A stretch of DNA of 64,000 nucleotides from Paenibacillus montanisoli (GTDB taxonomy: Bacteria > Bacillota > Bacilli > Paenibacillales > Paenibacillaceae). The notes under the pieces are model-generated. The model made no database searches, was not told the origin of the DNA, and saw only the letters and a program-made list of their open reading frames with translations. Positions 36,097-44,395 of this stretch are shown one piece after another. The stretch is taken from the NCBI RefSeq assembly GCF_003268025.1, contig NZ_QLUW01000001.1, positions 806,001-870,000 on the forward strand. Reading direction: 5' to 3'. A program made the translations under genes and the position numbers. Every line of letters begins with the position of its first letter. Within the stretch, counting starts at the first letter, position 1.

Positions 36097-36857
36097 TCGC
36101 ACTAAATTTAACGGGACGCATCGCACTCGTCACCGGCGCAACGGGCGAGCTGGGCCGGGTCATGGCCCGCACGCTCGCCGCTTGCGGAGCGGACGTCGCT
36201 ATTCACTACAACAGCAACGAGGCTAAAGCGTCGGAGCTGCAAGCGGAAATTACGGCAACCGGCAGACGCGCGGTCATCGTGAAGGCCGACATCACGAACC
36301 AAGCCTCCGTGCTCGCCATGAAAGACACGGTAACCTCAGCGCTCGGCGATGTCGATATCGTTGTCGCCAACGCCGTCATTCAATACGATTGGACGTCTGT
36401 CCTGGAACAATCGCCGGAGGACTACCGCAGCCAATTCGAATCGTGCGTCATGCAAAGCGTGTACCTGGCCAAAGCGTTCGCCCCGGCGATGATCGAGAAG
36501 AAGGCGGGCCGCTTCATCGGAATCAACACCGAGTGCTCGATGCAAAATTTCGAATCCCAATCCGCGTATGTCTCCGGCAAACGGGGCATGGACGGCGTTT
36601 ACCGCGTGCTCGCCAAGGAAATCGGCAAGCATCAAATAACGGTCAATCAGGTCGCTCCGGGCTGGACGATTTCGGATATCGACCGCGCAAACGGAACCGA
36701 GCGCAACGAGGGCTACGAAAAGAGCGTCGCTTTGAAGCGTCGCGGAACCGACCAGGACATCGCGAATACAGTCGCGTTTCTGGCTTCCGATCTGGCCGGC
36801 TTCATTACCGGCGCCTATATCCCGGTATGCGGCGGAAATGTCATGCCGAGCATTTAG
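36093..36857 (+). CDS. Short-chain dehydrogenase/reductase (SDR)
   Basis: 254 residues, classical SDR length. The N-terminal cofactor motif is TGATGELGR, the catalytic pair is Tyr159 and Lys163 in YVSGKRG, and the C-terminus has the usual LASDLAGFITGAYIPVCGGN. The structural NAG motif is altered to NAVIQ. It resembles 3-oxoacyl-ACP reductase/FabG-like or sugar dehydrogenase SDRs, so the substrate is not predictable. Translationally coupled to the small gene upstream, and followed by a strong terminator. Confidence 0.9.
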   Translation: MIALNLTGRIALVTGATGELGRVMARTLAACGADVAIHYNSNEAKASELQAEITATGRRAVIVKADITNQASVLAMKDTVTSALGDVDIVVANAVIQYDWTSVLEQSPEDYRSQFESCVMQSVYLAKAFAPAMIEKKAGRFIGINTECSMQNFESQSAYVSGKRGMDGVYRVLAKEIGKHQITVNQVAPGWTISDIDRANGTERNEGYEKSVALKRRGTDQDIANTVAFLASDLAGFITGAYIPVCGGNVMPSI

Positions 36858-36882
36858 CACTTATTAGTCCCAATCGCGAAGA

Positions 36883-36911
36883 AGAGACCCTCCGGGGTCT
36901 CTTTTATTTTT
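36883..36911 (+). terminator. Rho-independent terminator after the SDR gene
   Basis: AGAGACCC/GGGTCTCT with a four-base loop and a T-rich tail. Confidence 0.88.
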
Positions 36912-37022
36912 AAGTTGCCAATTCTTCGAAACATGAAGTAAGCTTCCTCATGGATACTTCAGCGGGACTTTTTGACGATCTCGTGAACGGATCCGGCAGG
37001 GGATTCGCATTTTGTGCTTATC

Positions 37023-37057
37023 GAAACGTTTCACTTCTCGTAAAAAACATGTATATT
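37023..37057 (+). promoter_or_regulatory. Promoter with LacI operator for the DMT-PhyH-Gfo-TIM-GH3 operon
   Basis: The palindrome GAAACGTTTC at 37023-37032 overlaps a -35-like TTTCAC (37029-37034), which is 17 bases from TATATT (37052-37057). The same palindrome occurs at the lacI promoter (43110) and at 62976, so this operon probably belongs to that LacI regulon. Confidence 0.65.
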
Positions 37058-37084
37058 AAAGATTAAGCAGAGGGGATCGTGTCT

Positions 37085-37951
37085 ATGAACGCCAATGAAA
37101 TGCTGCTGTTCTCGATCTTGCTTGTCATCGCCTCCGGCATGATTAATGCGATTTGCGGCTTCTTCACGAAGCGAAGCGGCGACAAGAACGTGTTTCTCGG
37201 CTCGATGATTGCGATAGCCTCGATTCCGCTCACGCCGCATCTGCTGATGGAGCTGTCGGCGAAACGTCTGCCTGCTGCCGCATATCTGCTCTTCGCGTTG
37301 TCGATGCTAATCGAGGGTATTAATGGCCTGCTGCTTGCAAGAGCGTACAAGTTCGGCGATTTGTCCCAGGTTTATCCGATCATGCGGGGAACCGGCGTTA
37401 CGTTTACTCCAATTGTCGGCGTTCTGTTTTTAGGGGAGTCGCTCACGGTTTGGGGCTGGCTCGGAATCGCCGGCATCGTTGCGGGAATTTTCTTGCTAAG
37501 CGGCTGGAAGCCGCGCTCGAAAGCGGAGCCGTTATCCTTGAAGCCGGTGCTGTTCGCGTTCCTCGTCGGCTTGTGTATTACCGGCTACACCATCGTGGAC
37601 AAAATGGCGCTGAAGTACATATCGCCGCTTTCGCTGCTGCAAATCGGTAATTTCGGCTTCGTGCTCGTTTTTTTGCCCACGCTGTTCAGGTGGAAACTGG
37701 TGAGGGCTGAATTTGCGGTCAACTGGAAATTCATAGCCCTAGCGGCATTATTCGCGCCATCCTCATATTTGCTGTTTCTGTTTGCCATGGATATGGCGCC
37801 CGTCTCGCATCTGGCACCGATCCGCGAAATCGGGACGGTATTCGCCGCGCTTCTAGGCGTTTGGCTGCTGAAGGAACGGCAAGGCTGGAAACGGATCGCA
37901 AGCGCCGCAATGATCGTAGGCGGCATTTGCCTCATCGGAATCGTTGGCTAA
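37085..37951 (+). CDS. DMT superfamily transporter (EamA family)
   Basis: 288 residues with about ten membrane segments in two EamA-like repeats; the segment GDLSQVYPIMRGTGVTFTPI with FLGESLTVWGWLGI is typical. Start ATG 37085 is nine bases after AGAGGGG; an in-frame GTG at 37079 is too close. Members move small metabolites or drugs across the cytoplasmic membrane, with unknown direction here. It is the first gene of an operon of five, 41 bases before the dioxygenase, so it may import or export a compound handled by those enzymes. Confidence 0.85.
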   Translation: MNANEMLLFSILLVIASGMINAICGFFTKRSGDKNVFLGSMIAIASIPLTPHLLMELSAKRLPAAAYLLFALSMLIEGINGLLLARAYKFGDLSQVYPIMRGTGVTFTPIVGVLFLGESLTVWGWLGIAGIVAGIFLLSGWKPRSKAEPLSLKPVLFAFLVGLCITGYTIVDKMALKYISPLSLLQIGNFGFVLVFLPTLFRWKLVRAEFAVNWKFIALAALFAPSSYLLFLFAMDMAPVSHLAPIREIGTVFAALLGVWLLKERQGWKRIASAAMIVGGICLIGIVG

Positions 37952-37992
37952 CCGCCATTGATAATATGACTACCAAAGGAGTCGATTGAATC

Positions 37993-38826
37993 ATGAAAAT
38001 CAAATTGACCGAGCAAGAATTGGCCAGCGGCCAGCTTAGCCCGGAAATGCTGGAGCTTGCGGCCGAGCAAGTTCGCGTAAACGGCTATATCGTTTTCGAG
38101 AAAGTGCTTAGCGACGAGAAAATCAAAACGATTCGCGACGCATTCGACCCGGTCTTTGATGAGTTTATCGAGAAGCGCGGCTACAACACAGGTACGAACC
38201 GCGCGCAAATGTTCCTCCCGTTCATGGAGCCTTTCAACGACAGCGAAGTTATTGCTCATCCGATCGCGATGCAGGTTATCGGCAAAGTGCTTGGCAATGG
38301 CTTCCACTGCTCGTACTTCGCTTCGGATACGCCGATGCCAGGTTCGGATTACCAAGCGGTACACTGCGACATTATGCCGCTGTTCCCGGAACTGACTGTT
38401 CCGCTGCCGCCGTTCAGCCTTGTCTTGAACATTCCGCTGGTTGACGTGAACGAAGAGAACGGTCCGCTTGAAGTTTGGCCGGGCGGCACGCACTTGAACC
38501 CGGACAACGCGAACCACGATACGCTTGACGGCAGCATCAACCCGAACCTGCATATCGTACGCGCTGCGGAAGGCATGCTGTCGGAGAAAGTATTCATGCA
38601 AGCAGGCTCCATCGTCATCCGCGACATCCGCATGTGGCACCGCGGCACGCCGAACCGTTCGGACTACCGCCGTACGAACCTGGCGATGATCTTCAACCGG
38701 CACTGGTACAACAGCAGCTGCCATACGCCGATCCCGCGCGAGACATATGACAAGCTGTCGAAGAAAGAACAAGAAATTTACCGTAACTTCCGCATTGGCC
38801 AACCAGCAGCCATGCCTTGGGAATAA
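37993..38826 (+). CDS. Phytanoyl-CoA dioxygenase (PhyH) family Fe(II)/2-oxoglutarate oxygenase
   Basis: 277 residues. The iron triad is His124 and Asp126 (HCD) plus His216 (MWHRGTPNRSDYRR), with Arg222 as the 2-oxoglutarate ligand. NIPLVDVNEENGPLEVWPGG is the family core. Bacterial PhyH proteins hydroxylate varied small molecules. Here the gene lies directly before a Gfo/Idh/MocA dehydrogenase and a TIM barrel, so a hydroxylation or oxidative ether cleavage of a sugar derivative is possible. AAAGGAG precedes the ATG. Substrate unknown. Confidence 0.85.
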   Translation: MKIKLTEQELASGQLSPEMLELAAEQVRVNGYIVFEKVLSDEKIKTIRDAFDPVFDEFIEKRGYNTGTNRAQMFLPFMEPFNDSEVIAHPIAMQVIGKVLGNGFHCSYFASDTPMPGSDYQAVHCDIMPLFPELTVPLPPFSLVLNIPLVDVNEENGPLEVWPGGTHLNPDNANHDTLDGSINPNLHIVRAAEGMLSEKVFMQAGSIVIRDIRMWHRGTPNRSDYRRTNLAMIFNRHWYNSSCHTPIPRETYDKLSKKEQEIYRNFRIGQPAAMPWE

Positions 38827-38843
38827 GAGAGGAGATTATTGAT

Positions 38844-39920
38844 ATGAGATTTTATTTGATCGGTGCAGGTGTCATCAACCGCACGCACGCAGAAGCGATT
38901 AACAAAATCGAAGGCGAGCAAGACATCGTCATTAAAGTAGCGGATCCGAACCCGGCGGCGCTTGCCGCGTTCGCGGAGCTTTTTCCGAATGCCATTACGT
39001 TCACGGACGCTAAAGAAATGCTGAGCGAAGAGCCGAAGGAAGATGACATCGTCATCGTCGGCACGCCTCCGTTCACGCACTTCCCATTGTCCAAGTTGGG
39101 ACTGGAATCCGGGCGCCACACGCTTTGCGAGAAGCCGCTTGTCATGAACCGCGAAGAAGCGGAAGCGCTTCTTGAAATCGCAAAAGCGAATAACCGTTTG
39201 CTCGGCTGCTGCAGCGTTCGTTTCCTAGACGTGCCGAAGACCGAAGAAGTGAAGAGCATTTTGAACTCCGGCGACCTTGGCGAAGTGTACAAAATCTCGT
39301 TCGTATTCCGCGGGCAACGCGGCCGTCCTGGCGTGGAGTGGCAGCCGCAAAGCCGTTGGTTCCTGGATAAATCCAAGGCGGCAGGCGGTATCGTGATGGA
39401 CTGGGGGCCGTACGACTTCACCATTCTGAACGATCTGCTTCAGCCTGAAAGCATTGAGGTTGCCGCTGCTTGGACAGCGAAGCCGGAAACGGAAATCGAC
39501 CCGACGGATGTTGTTTACGACATCGAAGGCGCTGTCGGCGCTATGCTGAAATACCAGCAAGCAAACGGCAAATCGGTTTGGGTTCAATACGAGCGCGCGT
39601 CCTGCACGCACGGCGAGCCGTACTTCACCGTTGAGATTGAAGGCACGAAGGGCGCCGTGAAGTGGTCGCCGTATTTTGAAACCGATCAAGTATTGGTTAA
39701 ATCCGATAAAAATGGTGAAGTTATTACGAAAGAGCAAACGATCGCTTACCCTGGTCCGATCGGCTACATGGATCACCCGGTTCACTTCTTCTACAAGAAA
39801 GTGAAGGGCCAAGAGTCCCCGGCTATCGTGAACGAGCAAGCCGTATTCAACTTCTCCGTCCTGGATTCGATCTATGAAAGCGCGAAGAACGAGCAACCCG
39901 TCGTGCTTAGGAGGAAATAA
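38844..39920 (+). CDS. Gfo/Idh/MocA family oxidoreductase
   Basis: 358 residues. The N-terminal Rossmann fold has FYLIGAGVINRTHAEAINKI and the family catalytic motif HTLCEKPLV (EKP). The C-terminal alpha/beta domain includes GGIVMDWGPYDFTILNDLLQ. These enzymes oxidise or reduce sugars and cyclitols with NAD(P), often forming 3-keto sugars. The AGAGGAG ribosome binding site lies between it and the PhyH stop 17 bases upstream, and the TIM-barrel gene follows after two bases, so the three act together. Confidence 0.9.
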   Translation: MRFYLIGAGVINRTHAEAINKIEGEQDIVIKVADPNPAALAAFAELFPNAITFTDAKEMLSEEPKEDDIVIVGTPPFTHFPLSKLGLESGRHTLCEKPLVMNREEAEALLEIAKANNRLLGCCSVRFLDVPKTEEVKSILNSGDLGEVYKISFVFRGQRGRPGVEWQPQSRWFLDKSKAAGGIVMDWGPYDFTILNDLLQPESIEVAAAWTAKPETEIDPTDVVYDIEGAVGAMLKYQQANGKSVWVQYERASCTHGEPYFTVEIEGTKGAVKWSPYFETDQVLVKSDKNGEVITKEQTIAYPGPIGYMDHPVHFFYKKVKGQESPAIVNEQAVFNFSVLDSIYESAKNEQPVVLRRK

Positions 39921-39922
39921 GC

Positions 39923-40720
39923 ATGATCAAGAGCAAAGGGTTCTCCACCGGCCTTTACGGCTATCAGGTTGAATACTGGAAAAACAGCCAAGATCCGAAC
40001 CTCGACGAAATCCTTCGCGCCGTTGCCGAAGCCGGCATGAATGCGGTCGAGCTCGACCCGACGCCGGACATGCTGGAGCTTGCGAAAAAGCATGGCTTGG
40101 CCATCTCCGGCGCCTATGTCGGCCTGCAGCTGCATGAGCCATTCGAGACGCTGAACATCGAAGAAACGGTCGTTCCAGTAGCGAAGCGAGTAGCGGAAGC
40201 CGGCGGTACTGATCTGGTCATCAACGCCGACCCGAAGGGCGGCTGGAATGAGCCGCAGCCGAAGACGGAAGAAGAATTCAAGCTCATCGGCGACAATCTG
40301 TCCCGCATCGCGGCTGCCGTCAGCGGTCTTGGCTTGAAAGTGAGCCTGCACAACCACGCATCGGATAAACATAACGCGGATGGCGACTTGCGCGCCGTCA
40401 TCGAATATGCAAGCAAAGAAGTCGGCCTCTGCGTCGACACTGGCTGGGCGCATGTCGCCGGCTTGGATCCTGTGGAAATGCTGCGCATCTATCCGGACCG
40501 GATTTACGCGTTCCACTTCCGTAACCAATTCGGCCGCGTGCCGAGCGAAGATTTGACGGTCGGCGAAATCGACATGAAGCAAGTGATGCAAGCGGCATCC
40601 GATATCGGCTATGAAGGCTGGCTTACATTCGAGCTGTTGCATGAAGAAGGCACGGGCGCCAAGGGCACGCTGGCGGAGGCTACGGCGACTTCCATTGCAT
40701 TCTTGAAGACCTGCATCTAA
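39923..40720 (+). CDS. Sugar phosphate isomerase/epimerase-like TIM barrel
   Basis: 265 residues. The xylose-isomerase-like barrel shows its metal-binding positions in LKVSLHNHASDKHN (His), VGLCVDTGWAH (Asp), IYAFHFRNQFG (His) and WLTFELLHEE (Glu). Its ribosome binding site AGGAGG lies in the end of the Gfo/Idh/MocA gene. Pairs of Gfo/Idh/MocA enzyme and TIM barrel are known in inositol catabolism (IolG/IolE), and in C-glycoside deglycosylation, where the barrel eliminates the aglycone from a 3-keto sugar. Which chemistry applies here is open. Confidence 0.82.
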   Translation: MIKSKGFSTGLYGYQVEYWKNSQDPNLDEILRAVAEAGMNAVELDPTPDMLELAKKHGLAISGAYVGLQLHEPFETLNIEETVVPVAKRVAEAGGTDLVINADPKGGWNEPQPKTEEEFKLIGDNLSRIAAAVSGLGLKVSLHNHASDKHNADGDLRAVIEYASKEVGLCVDTGWAHVAGLDPVEMLRIYPDRIYAFHFRNQFGRVPSEDLTVGEIDMKQVMQAASDIGYEGWLTFELLHEEGTGAKGTLAEATATSIAFLKTCI

Positions 40721-40793
40721 GATGATTGGTTTGAGTAGACCTTCGGTCGACTCAGCATTCATCTAGGAACTCGGATAGAAAGGCGGCTTTACG

Positions 40794-42938
40794 ATGGATA
40801 GCAAACAAGCGAAAAAACCGTTCAAACTGGATGCGGAAACGGAATCCGCAGTAGAAGCGCTGCTTGCGCAAATGACGCTGCAGGAAAAGATCGGCCAGCT
40901 GACGCAGCTTGGCACCTTCGACGAAGAGTCCGACGGCGAGCTGATCGAAGAGGGCATGGTCGGCTCCATCCTGGGCGTTCGGGGCGCGGATACGGTCAAC
41001 GAGCTGCAGCGAATTGCGGTTGAGGAGTCCAGACTCGGCATTCCGCTGCTGTTTGCGGATGACGTCATCCACGGCTACCGGTCGACGTTCCCGATTCCGC
41101 TGGCGGAATCGAGCAGCTGGAATCTGGAGCTGCTGGAGGAAACGGCCGCCATCGCGGCGCGCGAAGCTTCTTCGGACGGCATCAACTGGATTCTTGCGCC
41201 AATGGTCGACATAGCGCGAGATGCCAGATGGGGACGGATTGCCGAAGGCGCCGGGGAAGATACGTTCCTCGGCTCCGCGGTTGCCGCTGCCCGCGTAAGA
41301 GGGATTCAGCGCAACGATTGGACGGACCGTCCGCACATTATGGCGTGTCCGAAGCATTTTGCCGCATATGGCCTTGCCGAAGGCGGTCGCGACTACAACA
41401 CGGTCGACGTATCGGAGACGCGCATGCGCGAAACGTATTTTCCTCCGTTTCAAGCGGCGCTCGACGCCGGAGCAGGCACGATTATGGCGGCGTTCAACGA
41501 AATTAACGGCGTGCCGGCTTCAGGCAACGGCTGGCTGCTCAAGGACGTGCTGCAGGGCGAGTGGGGCTTTAACGGCGTCGTCGTCAGCGACTGGGAGTCG
41601 GTCGACGAGCTCGTTCAGCACGGTTTCGCGGCGGACCGCGAACAGGCAGGCAAGCTTGCGGCGAACGCGGGCATGCATATGGACATGCACTCCCTGATTT
41701 TCCACGAGCACCTCGCCAACCTGATCGATAAAGGCGACGTCAAGCTTGAAGTCATCGACGATGCGGTGCGCCGGATCCTGCGCGTAAAGCATGCGCTTGG
41801 TCTGTTCAAGCATCCGTACGTAGACAACAAGCTGGCTGGCGAGTTCATGCTGCATGAAGAGCACGTTGCGTCGGCGCGCGAAATGGCGCGTCAATCGATC
41901 GTGCTCCTGAAAAATGAGAACGGCACGCTGCCGCTCCGTCAAGGCCTGAAGAAGCTGGCTGTCATCGGTCCGCTCGCGGATAATGGCGAGGCGCAGCTTG
42001 GCTGCTGGCGCGGACAAGGCAGACCGGAGGATACCGTTTCGGTATTGGCGGGCATCCAGTCGCTTGCTCATGAGCGTCAAGCCGAGGTTGTTTATGCGCC
42101 AGGCTCCGGCGTGCATGACGGAACGGCCGAAGCGTTAGAGAAAGCGGTTGAAGCGGCGAAAGCAAGCGAAGTCGCGGTGCTCGTGCTGGGCGAAACCGCG
42201 GACATGAGCGGCGAGAACAACAGCCGCGTGTCGCTTGAGCTGCCGGCAGCGCAGCAGCGACTGCTTGAAGCGATCCATGCGACCGGCGTTCCGGTGGTAC
42301 TGGCTGTCGTTAATGGCCGGCCGCTAACGCTGGAGTGGGCGGATGCGCATATACCGGCGATCGTGAATGGCTGGCAGCTCGGCATCCAGGCGGGTCCGGC
42401 AATCGCGGACATCCTGTTCGGCGAAGCGAGCCCGAGCGGAAAGCTGACGGTTACGTTCCCTCGTCATACGGGACAGGTACCGATCTATTACAACGCGAAG
42501 AAAACCGGTCGACCGCATATGCGCCGTTACGCCGACAGCGATATTGCGCCGCTCTATCCGTTCGGCCACGGTCTGACCTATACGAGCTTCGGCTACGATG
42601 AGCTTCAGATCGAGCAGGCCGAGATTAAATTCGGACAATCGGTCAGCGTCTCCGCGAAGGTGACGAATACCGGCGATCGCGACGGCGTGGAAATCGTACA
42701 GCTGTACATTTGCGACGAAGCGGCAAGCGTAACGAGACCGGTGAAGGAGCTTAAGGGCTTCAGCCGAATTTCGCTGAAGGCCGGCGAGAGTGCGACCGTG
42801 TCGTTTACTTTGTCCGAAGAACAGCTCGGTTTCATTAACCAAGCGCAACAATTCGTCGTCGAGCCGGGCAAATTCAAAGTGTGGATCGGCCCGAGCAGCG
42901 CCGAAGGCTTGGAAGGCAGCTTCGAAATCATAGCATAG
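40794..42938 (+). CDS. Beta-glucosidase-like glycoside hydrolase family 3
   Basis: 714 residues, no signal peptide, cytoplasmic. GH3 N-terminal barrel with PLLFADDVIHGYRSTFPIPL, CPKHFAAYG and the catalytic nucleophile Asp266 in FNGVVVSDWESV. The C-terminal domain has the probable acid/base Glu in GENNSRVSLELP, and a fibronectin-III-like end (KVTNTGDRDGVEIVQLY). AAAGGCGG precedes ATG 40794. Family activity is release of terminal beta-linked glucose or xylose from imported oligosaccharides. It is the last gene of the operon that starts at the LacI-type promoter (37023). Confidence 0.93.
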   Translation: MDSKQAKKPFKLDAETESAVEALLAQMTLQEKIGQLTQLGTFDEESDGELIEEGMVGSILGVRGADTVNELQRIAVEESRLGIPLLFADDVIHGYRSTFPIPLAESSSWNLELLEETAAIAAREASSDGINWILAPMVDIARDARWGRIAEGAGEDTFLGSAVAAARVRGIQRNDWTDRPHIMACPKHFAAYGLAEGGRDYNTVDVSETRMRETYFPPFQAALDAGAGTIMAAFNEINGVPASGNGWLLKDVLQGEWGFNGVVVSDWESVDELVQHGFAADREQAGKLAANAGMHMDMHSLIFHEHLANLIDKGDVKLEVIDDAVRRILRVKHALGLFKHPYVDNKLAGEFMLHEEHVASAREMARQSIVLLKNENGTLPLRQGLKKLAVIGPLADNGEAQLGCWRGQGRPEDTVSVLAGIQSLAHERQAEVVYAPGSGVHDGTAEALEKAVEAAKASEVAVLVLGETADMSGENNSRVSLELPAAQQRLLEAIHATGVPVVLAVVNGRPLTLEWADAHIPAIVNGWQLGIQAGPAIADILFGEASPSGKLTVTFPRHTGQVPIYYNAKKTGRPHMRRYADSDIAPLYPFGHGLTYTSFGYDELQIEQAEIKFGQSVSVSAKVTNTGDRDGVEIVQLYICDEAASVTRPVKELKGFSRISLKAGESATVSFTLSEEQLGFINQAQQFVVEPGKFKVWIGPSSAEGLEGSFEIIA

Positions 42939-42946
42939 CGGAATCA

Positions 42947-42974
42947 AAAAAACCCCGTAAACACGGGGTTTTTT
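42947..42974 (+). terminator. Rho-independent terminator after the GH3 gene
   Basis: AAAAAACCCCGT/ACGGGGTTTTTT with a four-base loop. Almost the same hairpin follows the GH35 gene at 62813, again directly before a LacI-operator promoter region. Confidence 0.93.
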
Positions 42975-42987
42975 GCTGTTTTTATAG

Positions 42988-42997
42988 AATCGTTTCA
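42988..42997. promoter_or_regulatory. Auxiliary LacI-type operator
   Basis: GAATCGTTTC, one base different from the GAAACGTTTC palindrome, about 75 bases upstream of the lacI -35 box. A matching site lies at 62853 in the other regulatory region. Confidence 0.5.
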
Positions 42998-43072
42998 CTA
43001 TTTCGGTCATTCGACAAAATATGCACAATACAAAGAAAAAATAAAAAAATGATATTTTCCGTGATGAAAGCC

Positions 43073-43119
43073 TTTTCACCTAGAAATGTTTATGCTATTA
43101 TGTGTTTGTGAAACGTTTC
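43073..43119 (+). promoter_or_regulatory. lacI-SBP operon promoter with downstream operator
   Basis: TTTTCA at 43073-43078, a 17-base gap, TATTAT at 43096-43101, then GAAACGTTTC at 43110-43119 over the expected start site. The arrangement is repeated at 62938-62985 with the same spacing, so this is a conserved repressible promoter. Confidence 0.75.
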
Positions 43120-43196
43120 TATTGCAGATATCACGAAGTCAGCTAAGGGATCATCTACAGCAAGATTATAACTGGAAAAGATACGTCAAGCAATGA

Positions 43197-43209
43197 TGAA
43201 AGCGTTTCA
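43197..43209. promoter_or_regulatory. LacI- or CcpA-type operator
   Basis: TGAAAGCGTTTCA is a near-perfect palindrome in the leader of lacI, resembling both the local LacI operator and a catabolite-responsive element. Confidence 0.5.
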
Positions 43210-43232
43210 AACGCGGGAAATGTGCACCATAT

Positions 43233-43250
43233 TTTTGAAACGTTTCAAAA
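43233..43250. promoter_or_regulatory. Perfect 18 bp LacI operator
   Basis: TTTTGAAACGTTTCAAAA is a perfect palindrome 20 bases before the lacI start codon, probably for autorepression. Confidence 0.7.
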
Positions 43251-43270
43251 GCAAATAAGGTGGATTGATG

Positions 43271-44314
43271 ATGGCTGCTACGATCAAAGATGTTGCTAAG
43301 ATGGCCGGAGTTGCCGTATCAACCGTTTCTTACGCGCTGAATAACTCTCCTAAGATCAGCGAGGAGACGCGCAGAAAAGTGGTAAAGGCTGCAGAAGCGC
43401 TCAGTTATAGGCCAAGCGGCGCGGCACGGAACTTGAAGAAACGCAAGAGCGAAACGATCGGTCTTTTCTTGAACGATTTGGGCGGTCCTTTCTACAGTCA
43501 AGTCATAGAAGGTGTACAAGAGGTCGTTGCCTCCCATGATTACAATTTGATTGTTTGCAGTACATACGGCGGCGAGAACAGTTCCGCGAACCGTTTCCTG
43601 CGAGAGAAATTCGTAGATGGCGCCATCATCATGGGCTCAGCCATTCCGGATAGCTTGATTCTCCAGGTTGCGGCGGAATCGTTTCCGATCGTCGTGCTCG
43701 ACAGGGAGCTGAAGGCGGATTACGTGCACAGCGTGCTTATCATGAATGAGCAGGGCGCATACGACGCCGTCAAGCATCTCATCAAGCTCGGGCGCCGCAA
43801 GATAGAATTTTTGAGCGGACCGCTTGCCGCTTACGATAACTCCAAACGGTATGAGGGATATAAGCGGGCACTAAAGGAACACAACCTGCCGGTCCCGGCG
43901 AAAATCAGCATGCAGGGACGGTACCTCGAAGCAGGCGGGTATCAAGCGGTAAAGGTCATGTTGGCAGGCAACCGGCTGCCGGATGCGATATTCGCAGCGA
44001 ATGACGAGATGGCGATCGGCGCCATACGCGCTTTGCGCGAAGGCGGCGTCCGAGTGCCGGAGGATATCGCAGTAGTCGGCTTTGACAACATTAGTCTTGG
44101 ACCGTTCGTCAGGCCAACGCTTACGACGATCGGCCATTCTAAATATGAAATGGGAGCGATTGCAACGCAGCTGGTGTTCAATGTGCAGAAGGATGAGAAT
44201 TCCATTATGCTTCCGACGCAACTGGTCATTCGCCAGTCATGCGGCTTCAAACAACAGAACGACGATCAAGATGAAACGTCCATACTCCATGAAGGGAGGC
44301 GAGGGCTAGGCTAA
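43271..44314 (+). CDS. LacI family repressor of the carbohydrate island
   Basis: 347 residues from ATG 43271, seven bases after AAGGTGG; TTG 43265 and ATG 43268 are in frame but closer. The DNA-binding domain is IKDVAKMAGVAVSTVSYALN with hinge SGAARNLKKRKSETIGL; the effector domain includes FVDGAIIMGSAIPDSLILQV and AIFAANDEMAIGAIRAL. It is strongly similar to the LacI protein at 18069-19124 across its length. Four palindromic sites surround its promoter, and the same sites occur at 37023 and 62853-63113. It is followed after 81 bases by the lipoprotein SBP gene without a terminator. Confidence 0.94.
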   Translation: MAATIKDVAKMAGVAVSTVSYALNNSPKISEETRRKVVKAAEALSYRPSGAARNLKKRKSETIGLFLNDLGGPFYSQVIEGVQEVVASHDYNLIVCSTYGGENSSANRFLREKFVDGAIIMGSAIPDSLILQVAAESFPIVVLDRELKADYVHSVLIMNEQGAYDAVKHLIKLGRRKIEFLSGPLAAYDNSKRYEGYKRALKEHNLPVPAKISMQGRYLEAGGYQAVKVMLAGNRLPDAIFAANDEMAIGAIRALREGGVRVPEDIAVVGFDNISLGPFVRPTLTTIGHSKYEMGAIATQLVFNVQKDENSIMLPTQLVIRQSCGFKQQNDDQDETSILHEGRRGLG

Positions 44315-44395
44315 CATTCAACTGAAGCGGCGATTTTTGGCTGGTTGTGCTACTTGAGGTTTTACAACAAATTCATGAGCTGGGGGACAAGTCGA

